A stretch of DNA of 64,000 bases. It comes from Pseudogracilibacillus sp037072025. Its GTDB lineage: Bacteria; Bacillota; Bacilli; Bacillales; Amphibacillaceae. How positions within the stretch are numbered: position 1 is the stretch's first letter; every line of letters begins with the position of its first letter. The stretch lies in NCBI RefSeq assembly GCF_037072025.1, contig NZ_JAXHDD010000018.1, positions 1 through 64,000 on the forward strand, given 5' to 3'. Both the position numbers and the translations under genes were made by a program. The notes beneath the pieces were generated by a model. It was not told the DNA's origin. It was given only the letters and a program-made list of their open reading frames with translations, and ran no database searches. Positions 1-8,964 of this stretch are shown here, piece by piece.

Positions 1-118
1 TGAAATACTGCACTATATTGAATCCATTTTTAATAAAATATTCTACTTTTCCTCTAACGTATTCATTGAAAGCTCTCTTTAATATTCCATTTAAAAATAA
101 TTAAATGATTAACGGAAT
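1..118 (-). other. window-edge stretch, possible partial reading frame
   Basis: A minus-strand frame stays open from about position 100 to the window edge (33 codons) after a TAA at 101-103, but no start codon or Shine-Dalgarno site is visible and I do not recognise the product. It may be a gene remnant or chance; the stretch also forms the region downstream of dctM. No clear terminator is visible. Confidence 0.2.
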
Positions 119-1393
119 TTATTCAATAAATGATGGAAGCCAAGTTGTAATTACGGGTACATAAGCAATTACAAACAGTGCGATAACTAATGCCAATACA
201 AATGGCCAAATATGCTTAATAACTATATTTATATTTAAATTAGTAATTGCGCTCGCCACGAACAAGTTCACTCCCATTGGAGGTGTTATAACACCAATTG
301 CTAAAGCGGCAATCATAATTACTCCAAAATGGACTGGATCTACTCCCATTGAATTAGTGATAGGTAACAGAACTGGAGTTAATATAATAATAGCTGCAGC
401 CGCTTCCATAAATAATCCAACAAACAGTAAAAACAATAAAATAATTAATAATATTAAATATGGATTGGTCGTAAGTGATGTTATGAATCCGCCAATTAAT
501 TGTGGTAACTGTTGAGAAGTAACTAACCACCCAAAAAGATCTGCAACGCCAATAATTAGCACAACCATAGATGAGATCAATATTGTCTCATAAAATATTT
601 CCGGTAAATCCTTTATTTTTAATTTTTTATATATAAACATTCCTACTACCATACCATAAACAATTGCCACTACTGCTGCTTCTGTAGCGGTAAATATACC
701 TAACATAATCCCTCCAAGCATAATGATAGGCATTAACAAAGCTAAGATTGCATCAACAAAGGATTTTCCAAGTTCTTTCAAGGAGCTTCTCTCTTCTGCA
801 GGATACTTCTTAATAACTGAAATAATATAACTTGCTACCATGAGAGATATTCCCAATAGAATACCGGGTAAAAGCCCACCAATTAACAACTTCCCTATCG
901 ATGCACTTGCAACAACTCCAAATATAATCAAGGTAATACTTGGTGGTATAACGGAACCTAAAGAACCCGAAGCAGCCACCAATGCTGCTGAAAACCCTCT
1001 TGAGTATCCTTTCTTATTCATAGGAGGCACTACGATTTTACCTATTGCAGCTGTAGCAGCAGTTGAAGATCCCGTCATTGAGGAGAATATCATTGATGCT
1101 ACAACGGTTATCATTGCTAATCCACCACGAATATGTCCTACTAGCTTATCTGCTAAATTAATAATTTTGACCGAAACACCACCTCTATCCATAATTGCTC
1201 CAGCAAGGATAAAAAATGGTATTGCTAATAACGGGAAAGAATCCAATCCATTAAACATTCGTTGTGGAATGATTGTTAATGGTATTCCAGAATCATATAA
1301 TAATGCGAATAAACACGCTAATGCTAATGAAAATACTATTGGAATATTAATAATAATTAATAGTAAAAAAGTTACAAGAAGTATTATTATCAA
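119..1393 (-). CDS. dctM: TRAP transporter large permease (DctM family)
   Basis: A 424-residue integral membrane protein, the usual length for the large (12-TM class) subunit of a tripartite ATP-independent periplasmic transporter, which imports organic acids using the sodium or proton gradient. The protein is almost entirely hydrophobic helices. It carries family-typical stretches such as GSSTAATAAIGKIVVPPM near residues 108-125, ASGSLGSVIPPSI near 141-153 and ITPPMGVNLFVASAI near 371-385. The start is TTG, chosen because a GGAGGTG Shine-Dalgarno lies about 8 nt upstream and no ATG is suitably placed. It is the last gene of a dctP-dctQ-dctM operon on the minus strand. The substrate is unknown; the neighbouring aminotransferase, glycerate kinase and 5-oxoprolinase-like genes suggest a carboxylate. 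Confidence 0.93.
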   Translation of the reverse strand: MIIILLVTFLLLIIINIPIVFSLALACLFALLYDSGIPLTIIPQRMFNGLDSFPLLAIPFFILAGAIMDRGGVSVKIINLADKLVGHIRGGLAMITVVASMIFSSMTGSSTAATAAIGKIVVPPMNKKGYSRGFSAALVAASGSLGSVIPPSITLIIFGVVASASIGKLLIGGLLPGILLGISLMVASYIISVIKKYPAEERSSLKELGKSFVDAILALLMPIIMLGGIMLGIFTATEAAVVAIVYGMVVGMFIYKKLKIKDLPEIFYETILISSMVVLIIGVADLFGWLVTSQQLPQLIGGFITSLTTNPYLILLIILLFLLFVGLFMEAAAAIIILTPVLLPITNSMGVDPVHFGVIMIAALAIGVITPPMGVNLFVASAITNLNINIVIKHIWPFVLALVIALFVIAYVPVITTWLPSFIE

Positions 1394-1420
1394 ATTCGTT
1401 CACCTCCATAGTTTAAATAA

Positions 1421-1912
1421 TTAATTCAAATAATCGTTTTGCTCATTCATTAAATCGTTATTTATATTTTTTCTAACATTTATTATTCTTTCGATAGAAA
1501 ATATGAGAGACAAGATCGAGAATAAAATCAAACCTGAATATATATAGGTTACAGGTACCCCCAAAGTTGGTGATGTTTGACCTTGTGATCCTGCAATAAA
1601 TTTTATACTTTGGTACAATAGAACGACCATAAAAAAAATAATACCTAATTCTATTACATACGAAATAATGGTACGAAGTTTTAACGTTAAATTACTTACC
1701 AGTATATCTATACTTACATGTGAGCCATTTCTAATGCCTAACGCCGCACCTATTAAAGTCATCCATATAAATGAAAATTTAGCTACTTCTTGAGTCCAAC
1801 TTGCAGGAAAGTAGATAAGTTCTCTTGATAATATTTGTAATGATACGGTTACTATTATTACTACCATTAATGTGACAGCAATATACTTAAATACAATCTC
1901 TATTTGTTTCAT
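1421..1912 (-). CDS. dctQ: TRAP transporter small permease (DctQ family)
   Basis: A 163-residue four-helix membrane protein, the size and layout of the DctQ subunit that bridges the binding protein and the large permease. Helices are visible near residues 10-30, 45-65, 85-105 and 125-145. The segment FSFIWMTLIGAALGIRNGSHVSID (about 46-69) is typical of DctQ, with the conserved W and the GxR-x-GxH element. The ATG at 1912 is preferred to the upstream GTG because AAGGTGAG sits 4 nt before it. It lies between dctP and dctM, with 28 nt to the next gene. Family assignment is firm; the substrate is not visible in this subunit. Confidence 0.9.
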   Translation of the reverse strand: MKQIEIVFKYIAVTLMVVIIVTVSLQILSRELIYFPASWTQEVAKFSFIWMTLIGAALGIRNGSHVSIDILVSNLTLKLRTIISYVIELGIIFFMVVLLYQSIKFIAGSQGQTSPTLGVPVTYIYSGLILFSILSLIFSIERIINVRKNINNDLMNEQNDYLN

Positions 1913-1970
1913 AGCACTCACCTTCTTTAGCGTTCTTAATTTAATTCATGTTTAATAAAAATATACAATC

Positions 1971-2002
1971 CTCACCACTTTTGAGCTAAATAAAGTGGTG
2001 AG
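1971..2002 (-). promoter_or_regulatory. intercistronic stem-loop after dctP
   Basis: Perfect 11-bp inverted repeat, CTCACCACTTT (1971-1981) and AAAGTGGTGAG (1992-2002), with a 10-nt loop, between the dctP stop and dctQ. On the transcribed strand it is followed by a moderately T-rich tract, so it may act as a leaky terminator or as a 3' stabiliser that makes the binding protein more abundant than the permeases. That role is an inference; the repeat itself is seen directly. Confidence 0.7.
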
Positions 2003-2021
2003 TTTAAATTAAGTACAATTT

Positions 2022-3089
2022 CTATCTTAATTCAATTATTTTCTGTACTAGTTCACTACCTTCCTCTTCATTTCCATTTCCAATTTCGCTATAAAATTCT
2101 GGATAAACCTCTTCCTCCATGATTTCTCTGAACTCATTAACGAAATCGTCAGAAACTTCATTTACTTCCATACCTTCATCTTTTAATTTTTGTAAAATTT
2201 CTTGTTCATCGTTAAATAGTTCTTCTTTATGATAGTCCATAGCTTCAGCTGATGCTTTTGTTAGCGCTTCTTGTTGCTTTTCCGATAAGTCATTAAACTT
2301 ATTTGAATCCATCAAAAAGTACCTCGTCGTGTAAAAATGATTCGTTAATGATAGATAATCTTGGACTTCAAAAAACTTCATGCTGTATATTAAATTAATA
2401 GGATTTTCTTGCGCTGTTACAACACCTTGTTGTAATCCCGAATATAGCTCTGAAAATGCCATATTAGATGTTCTAATCCCTGGTAGACTTTCAAATGTAT
2501 CAAGCATTACTTTACTTTCTAAAAGTCTAATATTAATTCCTTTAAAATCCTCAATTGACTCAATTGGTCGCACAGAGTTAGTGATTTGACGGAATCCTCC
2601 ATATTGAATTCCTAAATTCTTTAAATTATTTTCTTCAAATTCTTCGTTTAGAGTATCAATTACTTCACTTTCTTCGAGGTTTTCCAAATGTTCTGTACTA
2701 TCGATAATATACGGCAGATCCCAATAAACAAGCGATGGAATAAAATTAGTGACAATTGCATTAGATGCCAGGCCTATATCAATAGTTCCCATTTGGACTC
2801 CTTCTACTAGTTCTCTTTCTTCTCCAAGTTGACTATTAGAATATACGTCAATTTTGATTTCACCGTCACTATATTCTTCCGCTAGTTCTGCAAGTTTAAC
2901 ACTACTTTTATGTGTTACATCATCTTCGGCAAATACATGTCCTAGTTTAAGAGTAACCACAGCCTCTGAATTATTATTAGACTTCTTACTTATTGCTGCA
3001 TCAGGCTCATTTAATCCACCACATCCTGCTAGAACTAAAATTGTAATTAACATTACAGTTAAACTTATCTTTTTTGATAAATATCTCAC
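2022..3089 (-). CDS. dctP: TRAP transporter solute-binding lipoprotein (DctP family)
   Basis: A 355-residue extracytoplasmic solute receptor. The N-terminus is a lipoprotein signal peptide with lipobox LVLAGC (Cys near residue 23). The mature part shows DctP hallmarks: KLGHVFAEDDVTHKSSVKLAELAEEYSDG at the start, YSNSQLGEERELVEGVQMGTIDIG near residues 82-105, and the R-containing substrate helix and strand IRLLESKVMLDTF near 187-200 (the family binds carboxylates through a conserved Arg in the NIR-L motif, here INIRLLES). The GTG start has AGGGGAG about 9 nt upstream. It is the first gene of dctPQM and is followed by a stem-loop. Its upstream region holds a cre-like site. The ligand is unknown, probably a monocarboxylate or dicarboxylate. 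Confidence 0.93.
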   Translation of the reverse strand: MRYLSKKISLTVMLITILVLAGCGGLNEPDAAISKKSNNNSEAVVTLKLGHVFAEDDVTHKSSVKLAELAEEYSDGEIKIDVYSNSQLGEERELVEGVQMGTIDIGLASNAIVTNFIPSLVYWDLPYIIDSTEHLENLEESEVIDTLNEEFEENNLKNLGIQYGGFRQITNSVRPIESIEDFKGINIRLLESKVMLDTFESLPGIRTSNMAFSELYSGLQQGVVTAQENPINLIYSMKFFEVQDYLSLTNHFYTTRYFLMDSNKFNDLSEKQQEALTKASAEAMDYHKEELFNDEQEILQKLKDEGMEVNEVSDDFVNEFREIMEEEVYPEFYSEIGNGNEEEGSELVQKIIELR

Positions 3090-3245
3090 TTATAACTCTC
3101 CCCTTTTTTATAAGTTATTTAAGCTACAACTTTTATAAAATAGTTGATCAATATATTCCTCTCTTTGCCGATAGATTTGTACTGCCTATTTGTCGACAAA
3201 AATGAAATTGAACGTTGTCGTTAGGTTGCATTTGTCCAGTTATAT

Positions 3246-3364
3246 CTAAATGAGTGGAACTAAATCATTGGATTTTATTGGATAACCTATCGCCCCCCTC
3301 AACCACGGTGTAAATTGTTTGCCAGGTGGTGTTACTAAACCTAGTATAATCCCTCTATTCAATG
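3246..3364 (-). pseudogene. short decayed coding remnant, product not recognised
   Basis: A minus-strand open stretch of about 38 codons ends at TAG 3246-3248 and reads like real protein (it contains RGIILGLVTPPGKQFTPWL and ends SNDLVPLI). It has no start codon and no continuation upstream. It looks like the C-terminal stub of a lost gene. The rest of 3090-3714 shows only AT-rich sequence and the cre-like site listed separately. Confidence 0.3.
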
Positions 3365-3568
3365 TCTGTTGCGGAGAAAAATTAATGCGGTTAGTTTTTT
3401 CCAATGAATCCCGGTATTATTACTATCTAATGAGACTTTAAACTTTATTTTCTGCAAAAAAGTGATATGTTTCTTTAGACAGAAAACCAATTTATGATAT
3501 CTTATTTTTTGGGTTTTCTATAAACTCGATAGAGCAATGTTTACTGGTAATGTATGAAGTCTAAAATA

Positions 3569-3582
3569 TGTAATCGCTCACT
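3569..3582. promoter_or_regulatory. cre-like site upstream of dctP
   Basis: TGTAATCGCTCACT matches the CcpA site consensus TGWAANCGNTNWCA at all fixed positions except the last. It lies about 480 nt upstream of the dctP start, in the long leader between the RidA-like gene and dctP. Carbon catabolite control by CcpA is inferred from this match. Confidence 0.4.
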
Positions 3583-3714
3583 TTAAATGGATCTAGATTT
3601 AGTTCAGAGTTTCCTTGTGTATATTTTTTTATTTTCATACGACGCCGCTGTACACGCTTTCATTAACTTGGATTGTTCCTCAGGTTTCTACAACATTATG
3701 AGAAATCAAAGCAA

Positions 3715-4131
3715 CTAATTGTATTTCAATCGGACATTATTAGGTAATGATGCAACACCAATTGCTACCCGACTTCCAATCCCCATTTCACCTAACCGTT
3801 CAAAAAGGTATTCGGATGCATAATCAGCTACGAAAGAATGTGATGTAAATGTGTCCTCTGCATTTATATAAAGGTTCAGATTAAGTATTTTTTCTAACTT
3901 CTCTTGTTTTGTTAATGTGTTTTCGGCTGCCAATAATGCATTCTCTGTAGCCTGTCTAACTGAGTCTTTATAAGTTTCAAGTGATTCATTCATCTTAATT
4001 TTTCCACTTTGGATTAACTCCCCATTTATTCTTGGGGTCATTCCAGCAATATAAACGATTGATCCGAATCGGGTCGCTAGAAGATACTTCCCTTGAGCTA
4101 AGACTTTAGTTTGTTGTTTGTCTCTATTCAT
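3715..4131 (-). CDS. RidA/YjgF/YER057c/UK114-family protein
   Basis: A 138-residue protein of the RidA superfamily, trimeric enzymes or chaperone-like proteins that hydrolyse reactive enamine/imine intermediates or related substrates. Seen in the sequence: AGMTPRINGELIQSGKI (family motif around residues 29-45), a central helix with NALLAAENTLTKQEKLEKILNL, and a C-terminal strand GIGSRVAIGVASLPNNVRLKYN that carries the R-x-A-x-G-V-x-x-L-P element. The GSR arginine at about 120 corresponds to the ligand-binding Arg of RidA. It starts 4 nt inside the upstream aminotransferase (ATGA overlap), so the two are translationally coupled. A RidA-like protein next to a PLP enzyme fits clean-up of an enamine made by that aminotransferase. 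It may be a distinct subfamily rather than true RidA. Confidence 0.85.
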   Translation of the reverse strand: MNRDKQQTKVLAQGKYLLATRFGSIVYIAGMTPRINGELIQSGKIKMNESLETYKDSVRQATENALLAAENTLTKQEKLEKILNLNLYINAEDTFTSHSFVADYASEYLFERLGEMGIGSRVAIGVASLPNNVRLKYN

Positions 4132-5348
4132 TTATGATATTCCTCTACCACTTTAATAAGACGATCGATTGCAGAAACAGCAGATTGATGGTCTTGTGAG
4201 AAGTTTATCCGAAAACTATTAGTGAATTGTGATCCAAATTCTGTCCCCGGTGTTACTATGACACTAGCTTTTAGACGGAGAACTTTAACTAATTCTTCTA
4301 GAGAGATATCTATATTGGGCAGTTTTGGAAAAAGATAGCTTCCTGCCTCAGTAGGTCTAACCTCAAATCCGGAAGAGAAGCGTAATTTTGATATTAAATC
4401 ATCTCTAATTGCCTGATGTTGTAGGATTCTTTTATCCATCCAACCCTCTGGTTCGGCAAACCATTTTTTCATTACTGCTTGATTATAACCAGCTGTGCGT
4501 AGTGACACTATCGCTTGTAATTTTTCCATCCTATCAATAATCTTAGCTGATCCAAATGCAACACCTAATCTATAGCCACTGAGAGACTCCGTTTTAGAAG
4601 GACCCATAATTGTAATTATATTGTCTCTGTCTATAATATTTTGAGCGAATAAATGAACAAACTCTTTTCCATCAAATATTTGACGAGAATATAATTCATC
4701 TGCAATAACCATAACATTAAATTTTTGTGCAAGTGTCGCTATATCTCTAATCTCATCTTGTGAATATATTACTCCCGTTGGATTATTAGGATTAGAAAAT
4801 ATAAAAAGTTTAACTCCTGACTTAAATGCATCTTCTAACTGATTTAAATTTATCCCTGCACGTTCTGTCGTTTTGATGTAGTCCAATTCAATAGGAACAA
4901 TTTCACCTTCGAAAAATTCAACTAACTTTCTGTTTGCGAAGTAGTCTGGAACTACGATTGCAACTTTATCTCCTTTAGTAACGGTAGATCCCATTGCCAA
5001 AAATAACGCTCCTTGAGTACCAGGGGTAAGTATAAGGTTTTCATCTGCATTTATCTCTGTCGATACACCAGTGAAGTTCGTTAGCTTTCGTGCTACATCA
5101 ACTCTAATTGTTTTACTCCCACGGTATTCAGTATAGGCCTGTTCTCCACCAATTCGTACTCCATCATTGAAGGCATCTAATGTATCAGGAATTGGAGTAA
5201 AAGCATCGACATCACCGTGCGAAAAATCAACTGGTGTTCCAGTAAGCTGTTTTCCTTTATAATTAACAGCGCTGTCATTATGTCGTACTTCTTGTCCAGG
5301 TGCATTCTTAGCACCTAATTTTAAAAACTTTTCATCTAAAGAATCCAT
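4128..5348 (-). CDS. PLP-dependent aminotransferase, class I/II fold
   Basis: A 406-residue fold-type I aminotransferase. Visible motifs: NPNNPTGVIYS near residues 186-196 (PLP-contacting Asn), the Asp/Tyr pair in VIADELYSRQ near 215-224, the internal-aldimine lysine in GPSKTESLSGYRLG near 250-263 (Lys253 region), and the C-terminal substrate-carboxylate Arg in SFRINFSQ near 382-389. The N-terminus is unusually polar (MDSLDEKFLKLGAKNAPGQE). The ATG is preceded by AGGAAGGAG. It overlaps the RidA-like gene by 4 nt. The amino donor and the 2-oxoacid product are not defined by the sequence; neighbours suggest a step feeding the hydroxyacid dehydrogenase and glycerate kinase, for example serine to hydroxypyruvate, but this is inference. 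Confidence 0.88.
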   Translation of the reverse strand: MDSLDEKFLKLGAKNAPGQEVRHNDSAVNYKGKQLTGTPVDFSHGDVDAFTPIPDTLDAFNDGVRIGGEQAYTEYRGSKTIRVDVARKLTNFTGVSTEINADENLILTPGTQGALFLAMGSTVTKGDKVAIVVPDYFANRKLVEFFEGEIVPIELDYIKTTERAGINLNQLEDAFKSGVKLFIFSNPNNPTGVIYSQDEIRDIATLAQKFNVMVIADELYSRQIFDGKEFVHLFAQNIIDRDNIITIMGPSKTESLSGYRLGVAFGSAKIIDRMEKLQAIVSLRTAGYNQAVMKKWFAEPEGWMDKRILQHQAIRDDLISKLRFSSGFEVRPTEAGSYLFPKLPNIDISLEELVKVLRLKASVIVTPGTEFGSQFTNSFRINFSQDHQSAVSAIDRLIKVVEEYHK

Positions 5349-5885
5349 ACTGCTTTCTCCTTCCTATTAAAAATAATGCCTCTATTGAAGCAATCTAAAT
5401 CAATCATTAAATATTTTGATAGCCCCCTTATTCATATTTAACAATGAATTTATTCATTTTGAAAAATTAAGTGTTTGCTAATAGTAAGTAGTATAATAAC
5501 ACTAGCTTTGTATATTGTAAAATTAAATTATTAGTGATTTAATACCAATTATATGAATATTAAAAAGATACTTTATTATTTTATACAGACAGTTTTATGA
5601 CAATAACTTAGTATAAAAACAGCAAAAAACTTCTCTATAAAAAGTTATATAAGTGTTCTAGATGAAAATAAAATTGTGTAATCGCTTCAGTTTGGAAAAC
5701 CTTAGTGTTTCAAAAAATTATAATGTATAGAGAAAAACATTTGTGAAAAGTGGTCTGTATTTTTATTCTGAACATTTAGTTATTAAAACTCTCTTACTAT
5801 ATCTGTTTTAATCTGTTTTACTAACTTTTACAAGAGAAAATTCAAATTAATGATCTTTTAAAAGTCGATAAAACTGTATTTACAT
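5349..5885 (-). promoter_or_regulatory. intergenic control region with shared 12-mers
   Basis: This 537-nt AT-rich gap precedes the aminotransferase-ridA pair. It contains ATATTGTAAAAT at 5512-5523 and ACAGTTTTATGA at 5589-5600, both of which recur exactly upstream of the second aminotransferase (12001-12012 and 12034-12045). It also contains TGTAATCGCT at 5677-5686, the same ten bases as the cre-like site before dctP. No reading frame of note is visible. I read it as the promoter-operator of the 5348 operon; the binding factor (LysR at 10109 or another) is unproven. Confidence 0.45.
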
Positions 5886-7052
5886 TTAATGATCCTTCTT
5901 TACAGTTTTATCTAGAAAGTAAGTACGACAAACTTGTTCAGCAGTTTGCTCCAATAATTTGCTCGCTTTATTCATAGCTTTTTCTAGTGACATTGGCCGA
6001 TTAATAATACCATGAACACTGATGACACCATATTGATAAAGCGCTTGAATGTTATCCCCCACTGTTCCGGCAAAAATAATTGTAGGGACATTTCTTGTAT
6101 TTGCTGCTTGAGCAACACCCATAGGAGTCTTACCAAACACGGTTTGAAAATCTACTTGACCTTCACATGTAATCACCAAATCCGCATGATCGAGATGTTC
6201 TACAAGATTAGCATATTCAATGACAACATCCACACCTCTTTTTATAGTTGAAGGAAAAAATGCCTGAAGAGAACCACCTAATCCACCCGCAGCCCCGGCG
6301 CCCTCCAAGTCATGCAAGCGTTTTCCAGTTAAGTTTTCTACAAGTTCCGCCCAATGAGTAAGATTGTTCTCTAATGTTTGGATCATCTTTTCAGTAGCGC
6401 CTTTTTGTGGTCCAAAGACATAGGTTGCACCTTTTGCGCCTAGAAGCGGGTTTTCAACGTCAGAAGCTATTAAAAACTGGCTATCATAAATGCGTTCATC
6501 AAAATTATCTAAGTTCACTTTTTGGATTTGATTTAACTCTCCACCACCAAACCCAATTTCTATGTTTGTTTCATCTAAAAGTTGTATGCCTAGAGCTTGC
6601 AGCATGCCTGCTCCTCCATCATTTGTAGCTGATCCTCCAAGTGCAATGATAAAATTTCTATAACCTTCATCAAGCGCAGTTTTTATTAATTCACCTGTTC
6701 CATATGTTGTAGTTTTAAGAGGGTTGAGCTCGGTATCATTAATTAGGTTCAATCCTGATGCAGTTGCCATTTCAATTATACAAGTTTTCTTATCTCCAAG
6801 CACTCCATATTTGGCATTTATTGGTTGACCAAGAGGTCCAGTTACACCCACAGATACTTCGCGCCCATTAGTCGCTGATACGAGTGTATCCATCGTTCCT
6901 TCTCCACCATCTGCAACAGGTATTAATACAGTTTCAGCTTCGGGAAATGCATTTTTTACGCCTTTCTCTATCGAAAATGCCGCTTCAATAGCTGTAATAC
7001 TACCTTTAAGTGAATCTGGGGCTATTATTATTTTTATTTTGTTCTCCTCCAA
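5886..7052 (-). CDS. glxK: glycerate kinase (GlxK/GarK type)
   Basis: A 388-residue protein matching bacterial glycerate kinase class I, which phosphorylates D-glycerate with ATP (2-phosphoglycerate in the GarK/GlxK class). Seen: APDSLKGSITAIEAA at the N-terminus (family APDSFKGS), VADGGEGTMDTL near residues 46-57, IIALGGSATNDGGAGMLQALG near 135-155 and AGAAGGLGGSLQAF near 251-264. The start is odd: the coordinates use the nearest accepted codon, TTG at 7052, but a strong GGAGGAG (7044-7050) lies inside the codons just after it. The position that aligns with the family start Met is ATA at 7037-7035, 7 nt downstream of that site. Initiation at AUA is therefore likely. The gene follows pxpC and would take D-glycerate from the dehydrogenase at 8965. 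Confidence 0.9.
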   Translation of the reverse strand: MEENKIKIIIAPDSLKGSITAIEAAFSIEKGVKNAFPEAETVLIPVADGGEGTMDTLVSATNGREVSVGVTGPLGQPINAKYGVLGDKKTCIIEMATASGLNLINDTELNPLKTTTYGTGELIKTALDEGYRNFIIALGGSATNDGGAGMLQALGIQLLDETNIEIGFGGGELNQIQKVNLDNFDERIYDSQFLIASDVENPLLGAKGATYVFGPQKGATEKMIQTLENNLTHWAELVENLTGKRLHDLEGAGAAGGLGGSLQAFFPSTIKRGVDVVIEYANLVEHLDHADLVITCEGQVDFQTVFGKTPMGVAQAANTRNVPTIIFAGTVGDNIQALYQYGVISVHGIINRPMSLEKAMNKASKLLEQTAEQVCRTYFLDKTVKKDH

Positions 7053-7130
7053 TCCAGGCTACACTTATAATGGAATTTAAAAATAAATTAATTATATACA
7101 TTCTGCTATGGGCTTATCCATTTTATATGA

Positions 7131-8081
7131 CTATTTATTATACATTTTAATAGTAGATAAGAACTGTTCTTGTTTTTTCCATAATAATTGGGCTTCGTTA
7201 ATTTCGACTCTTTCAAATTGGATCAATTCACCTGGCTTTTGTTGTGCAAGGTACGGAATATCTACACCTATAACTACCCCAATTTTCGTATAACCTCCAG
7301 TCATTTGACAATCTGCCATTAACACAATAGGTTGTCCATTACCTGGTACTTGTATGGAACCAGCAGTAATATAGTCTGAGATAATATCTGGAGCTGATTC
7401 ATGTGGTATTTTTGGTCCTTTCAGCCGATAGCCCATACGATCAGACTCACTTAAAATTTCATATATATCTGAACTAAATTGATGAATTACTTCCGCTGCA
7501 AATGAGTTAGCTTGTGGCCCTAATACAAATCTTATTTTCCTTTTTTCTCCATAATTAGGCGTATATTTGGGAGGTATAACTCTCCCTAATACAGAATCAA
7601 GATGTTGTCCTGATTCTTTAACCGAAATTGCATCTCCAGCTTTTAACGCCCTACCTTCAAATCCACCAAAATCTCCCCGTATGAATGTTGACCGACTACC
7701 CATAACAATAGGAACATTTATTCCCCCGGCAATAGCCAAATAAGAGCGGCAACCTTCTTTTGCCATTCCAAAACTAAGTACATCTCCTTCGAATATTGAG
7801 ATAGAACGCCATAAAGGCACTTCTTTTCCATTAATTTTAGGTGTGAGATTTGCTCCAGTTATAGCAATTACCCCATCTTGAATAAATTGTAGAACAGGAC
7901 CCATTAATGTTATTTCAATTGCAGCTTCTCCTTCATCATTACCTACCAATATATTTGCTAATCTTAATGATAAACTATCCATCGCCCCACAAGATGAAAT
8001 CCCGTACTTTTGGTAAGACATTCTTCCTGTATCTTGAATGGTCGTTAACATACCCGATTTTTTTACCACTAAGAATTCCAT
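7131..8081 (-). CDS. pxpC: 5-oxoprolinase subunit C-like carboxyltransferase-domain protein (PxpC/KipA)
   Basis: A 316-residue biotin-dependent carboxyltransferase-fold protein of the KipA/PxpC (AHS2) family. With PxpB and PxpA, PxpC makes the prokaryotic ATP-dependent 5-oxoprolinase that opens L-5-oxoproline to glutamate. Visible family segments: TIQDTGRMSYQKYGI near residues 14-28 followed by GAMDSLSLRLANILVGN, GCRSYLAIAGGI near 110-121 and SDRMGYRLKGPKI near 215-227, then the C-terminal QMTGGYTKIGVVIGVDIPYLAQQKPG. Its first 13 nt overlap the end of pxpB, as usual for the pair. The actual lactam substrate in this cluster may differ from 5-oxoproline because the cluster also holds an aldolase and a hydroxyacid branch. 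Confidence 0.9.
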   Translation of the reverse strand: MEFLVVKKSGMLTTIQDTGRMSYQKYGISSCGAMDSLSLRLANILVGNDEGEAAIEITLMGPVLQFIQDGVIAITGANLTPKINGKEVPLWRSISIFEGDVLSFGMAKEGCRSYLAIAGGINVPIVMGSRSTFIRGDFGGFEGRALKAGDAISVKESGQHLDSVLGRVIPPKYTPNYGEKRKIRFVLGPQANSFAAEVIHQFSSDIYEILSESDRMGYRLKGPKIPHESAPDIISDYITAGSIQVPGNGQPIVLMADCQMTGGYTKIGVVIGVDIPYLAQQKPGELIQFERVEINEAQLLWKKQEQFLSTIKMYNK

Positions 8082-8863
8082 CTTTTAGTCCACTCACTTT
8101 GCATATTTTCATCCCAATTCTCCATTACTTCTTTACTGATTGGTTCAAACTTAATAAAATCTCCTGCTACAAATGGACTAGGAGGATTTTGTTCAGGCTT
8201 AAAAGTATCAAATGGAGTTCGACCGATAATATGCCATCCACTTGGAGATTCGAGTGATACGATAATCGTTTGTTCATTAGCAATAACGATAGAACCTTTT
8301 TCGATTTTGATACGAGGACTGCTACGTCGCTTCAGTGACAATTTCTTATCAAGGTCACCACAATAAGGAAAACTGCCAATAACACCTAGCATATAAATAT
8401 AATATAAATTGGAAGAATGCAATCGAATCAATTCAGACGTTGTTAACCCTGTTTTCTCTGATACATATTCTAGATCTGGACCGTACTCCTCACCATAAAA
8501 TACAGGTATATGAACTATTTTATCTGTTTTCGTTATCGTTTCTTTTTCTGTCTTAATGTTCACATTTAATTTTTGTAACTCGGAAAGTATTTCATCATAA
8601 CTTAATTTAAGTGGATTGTATCGAATCGCTATACTACAAAAAGTAGGGATTATTTGAGTAACTCCCTGAATATCCGCATCTTTAATAAGTTCCGCAAATG
8701 ACAATAAGTTCTGACTTAATTCAATCGACACTTTCTTTTCATATTGAACGATAACTACTTGGTCTCCAAGTGGAAAATATTGTGGATAAGTATCCTTACT
8801 TATTAAAGCTTTTTCTATTGTATTACTATTCATTTTACTCAACGCGGGTAAACCTTCTTTCAT
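8069..8863 (-). CDS. pxpB: 5-oxoprolinase subunit B-like protein (PxpB/KipI)
   Basis: A 264-residue AHS1/KipI-family protein, the subunit that partners PxpC. Seen: FPLGDQVVIVQYEKKVS near residues 31-47, PTFCSIAIRYNPLKLSYDEIL near 89-109, HIPVFYGEEYGPDLEYVSEKTGL near 133-155, then YMLGVIGSFPYCGDLD and the C-terminal SPSGWHIIGRTPFDTF, in which the SPSGW-x-IIGRTP motif is diagnostic. B. subtilis KipI also inhibits the sporulation kinase KinA; I see nothing here that argues for that role. The start is uncertain: the ATG at 8863 lacks a good Shine-Dalgarno, while AAGAAGG inside the frame could serve TTG at 8842 or ATG at 8833, which would give the usual family N-terminus. Confidence 0.9.
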   Translation of the reverse strand: MKEGLPALSKMNSNTIEKALISKDTYPQYFPLGDQVVIVQYEKKVSIELSQNLLSFAELIKDADIQGVTQIIPTFCSIAIRYNPLKLSYDEILSELQKLNVNIKTEKETITKTDKIVHIPVFYGEEYGPDLEYVSEKTGLTTSELIRLHSSNLYYIYMLGVIGSFPYCGDLDKKLSLKRRSSPRIKIEKGSIVIANEQTIIVSLESPSGWHIIGRTPFDTFKPEQNPPSPFVAGDFIKFEPISKEVMENWDENMQSEWTKRWNS

Positions 8864-8964
8864 AATGGAATTTCGTAAAATACAATATCACTTTAGTTAC
8901 TAATCGATACAAACATATCTTGTTTCATATAGCTTACTAGAATTATATATTAGTTAGAATAGCA

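Noticed and set aside
840..1424. 194-codon plus-strand open frame
   Set aside because: It lies fully antisense to dctM; low-complexity residue use; no Shine-Dalgarno. Shadow of a membrane-protein gene.
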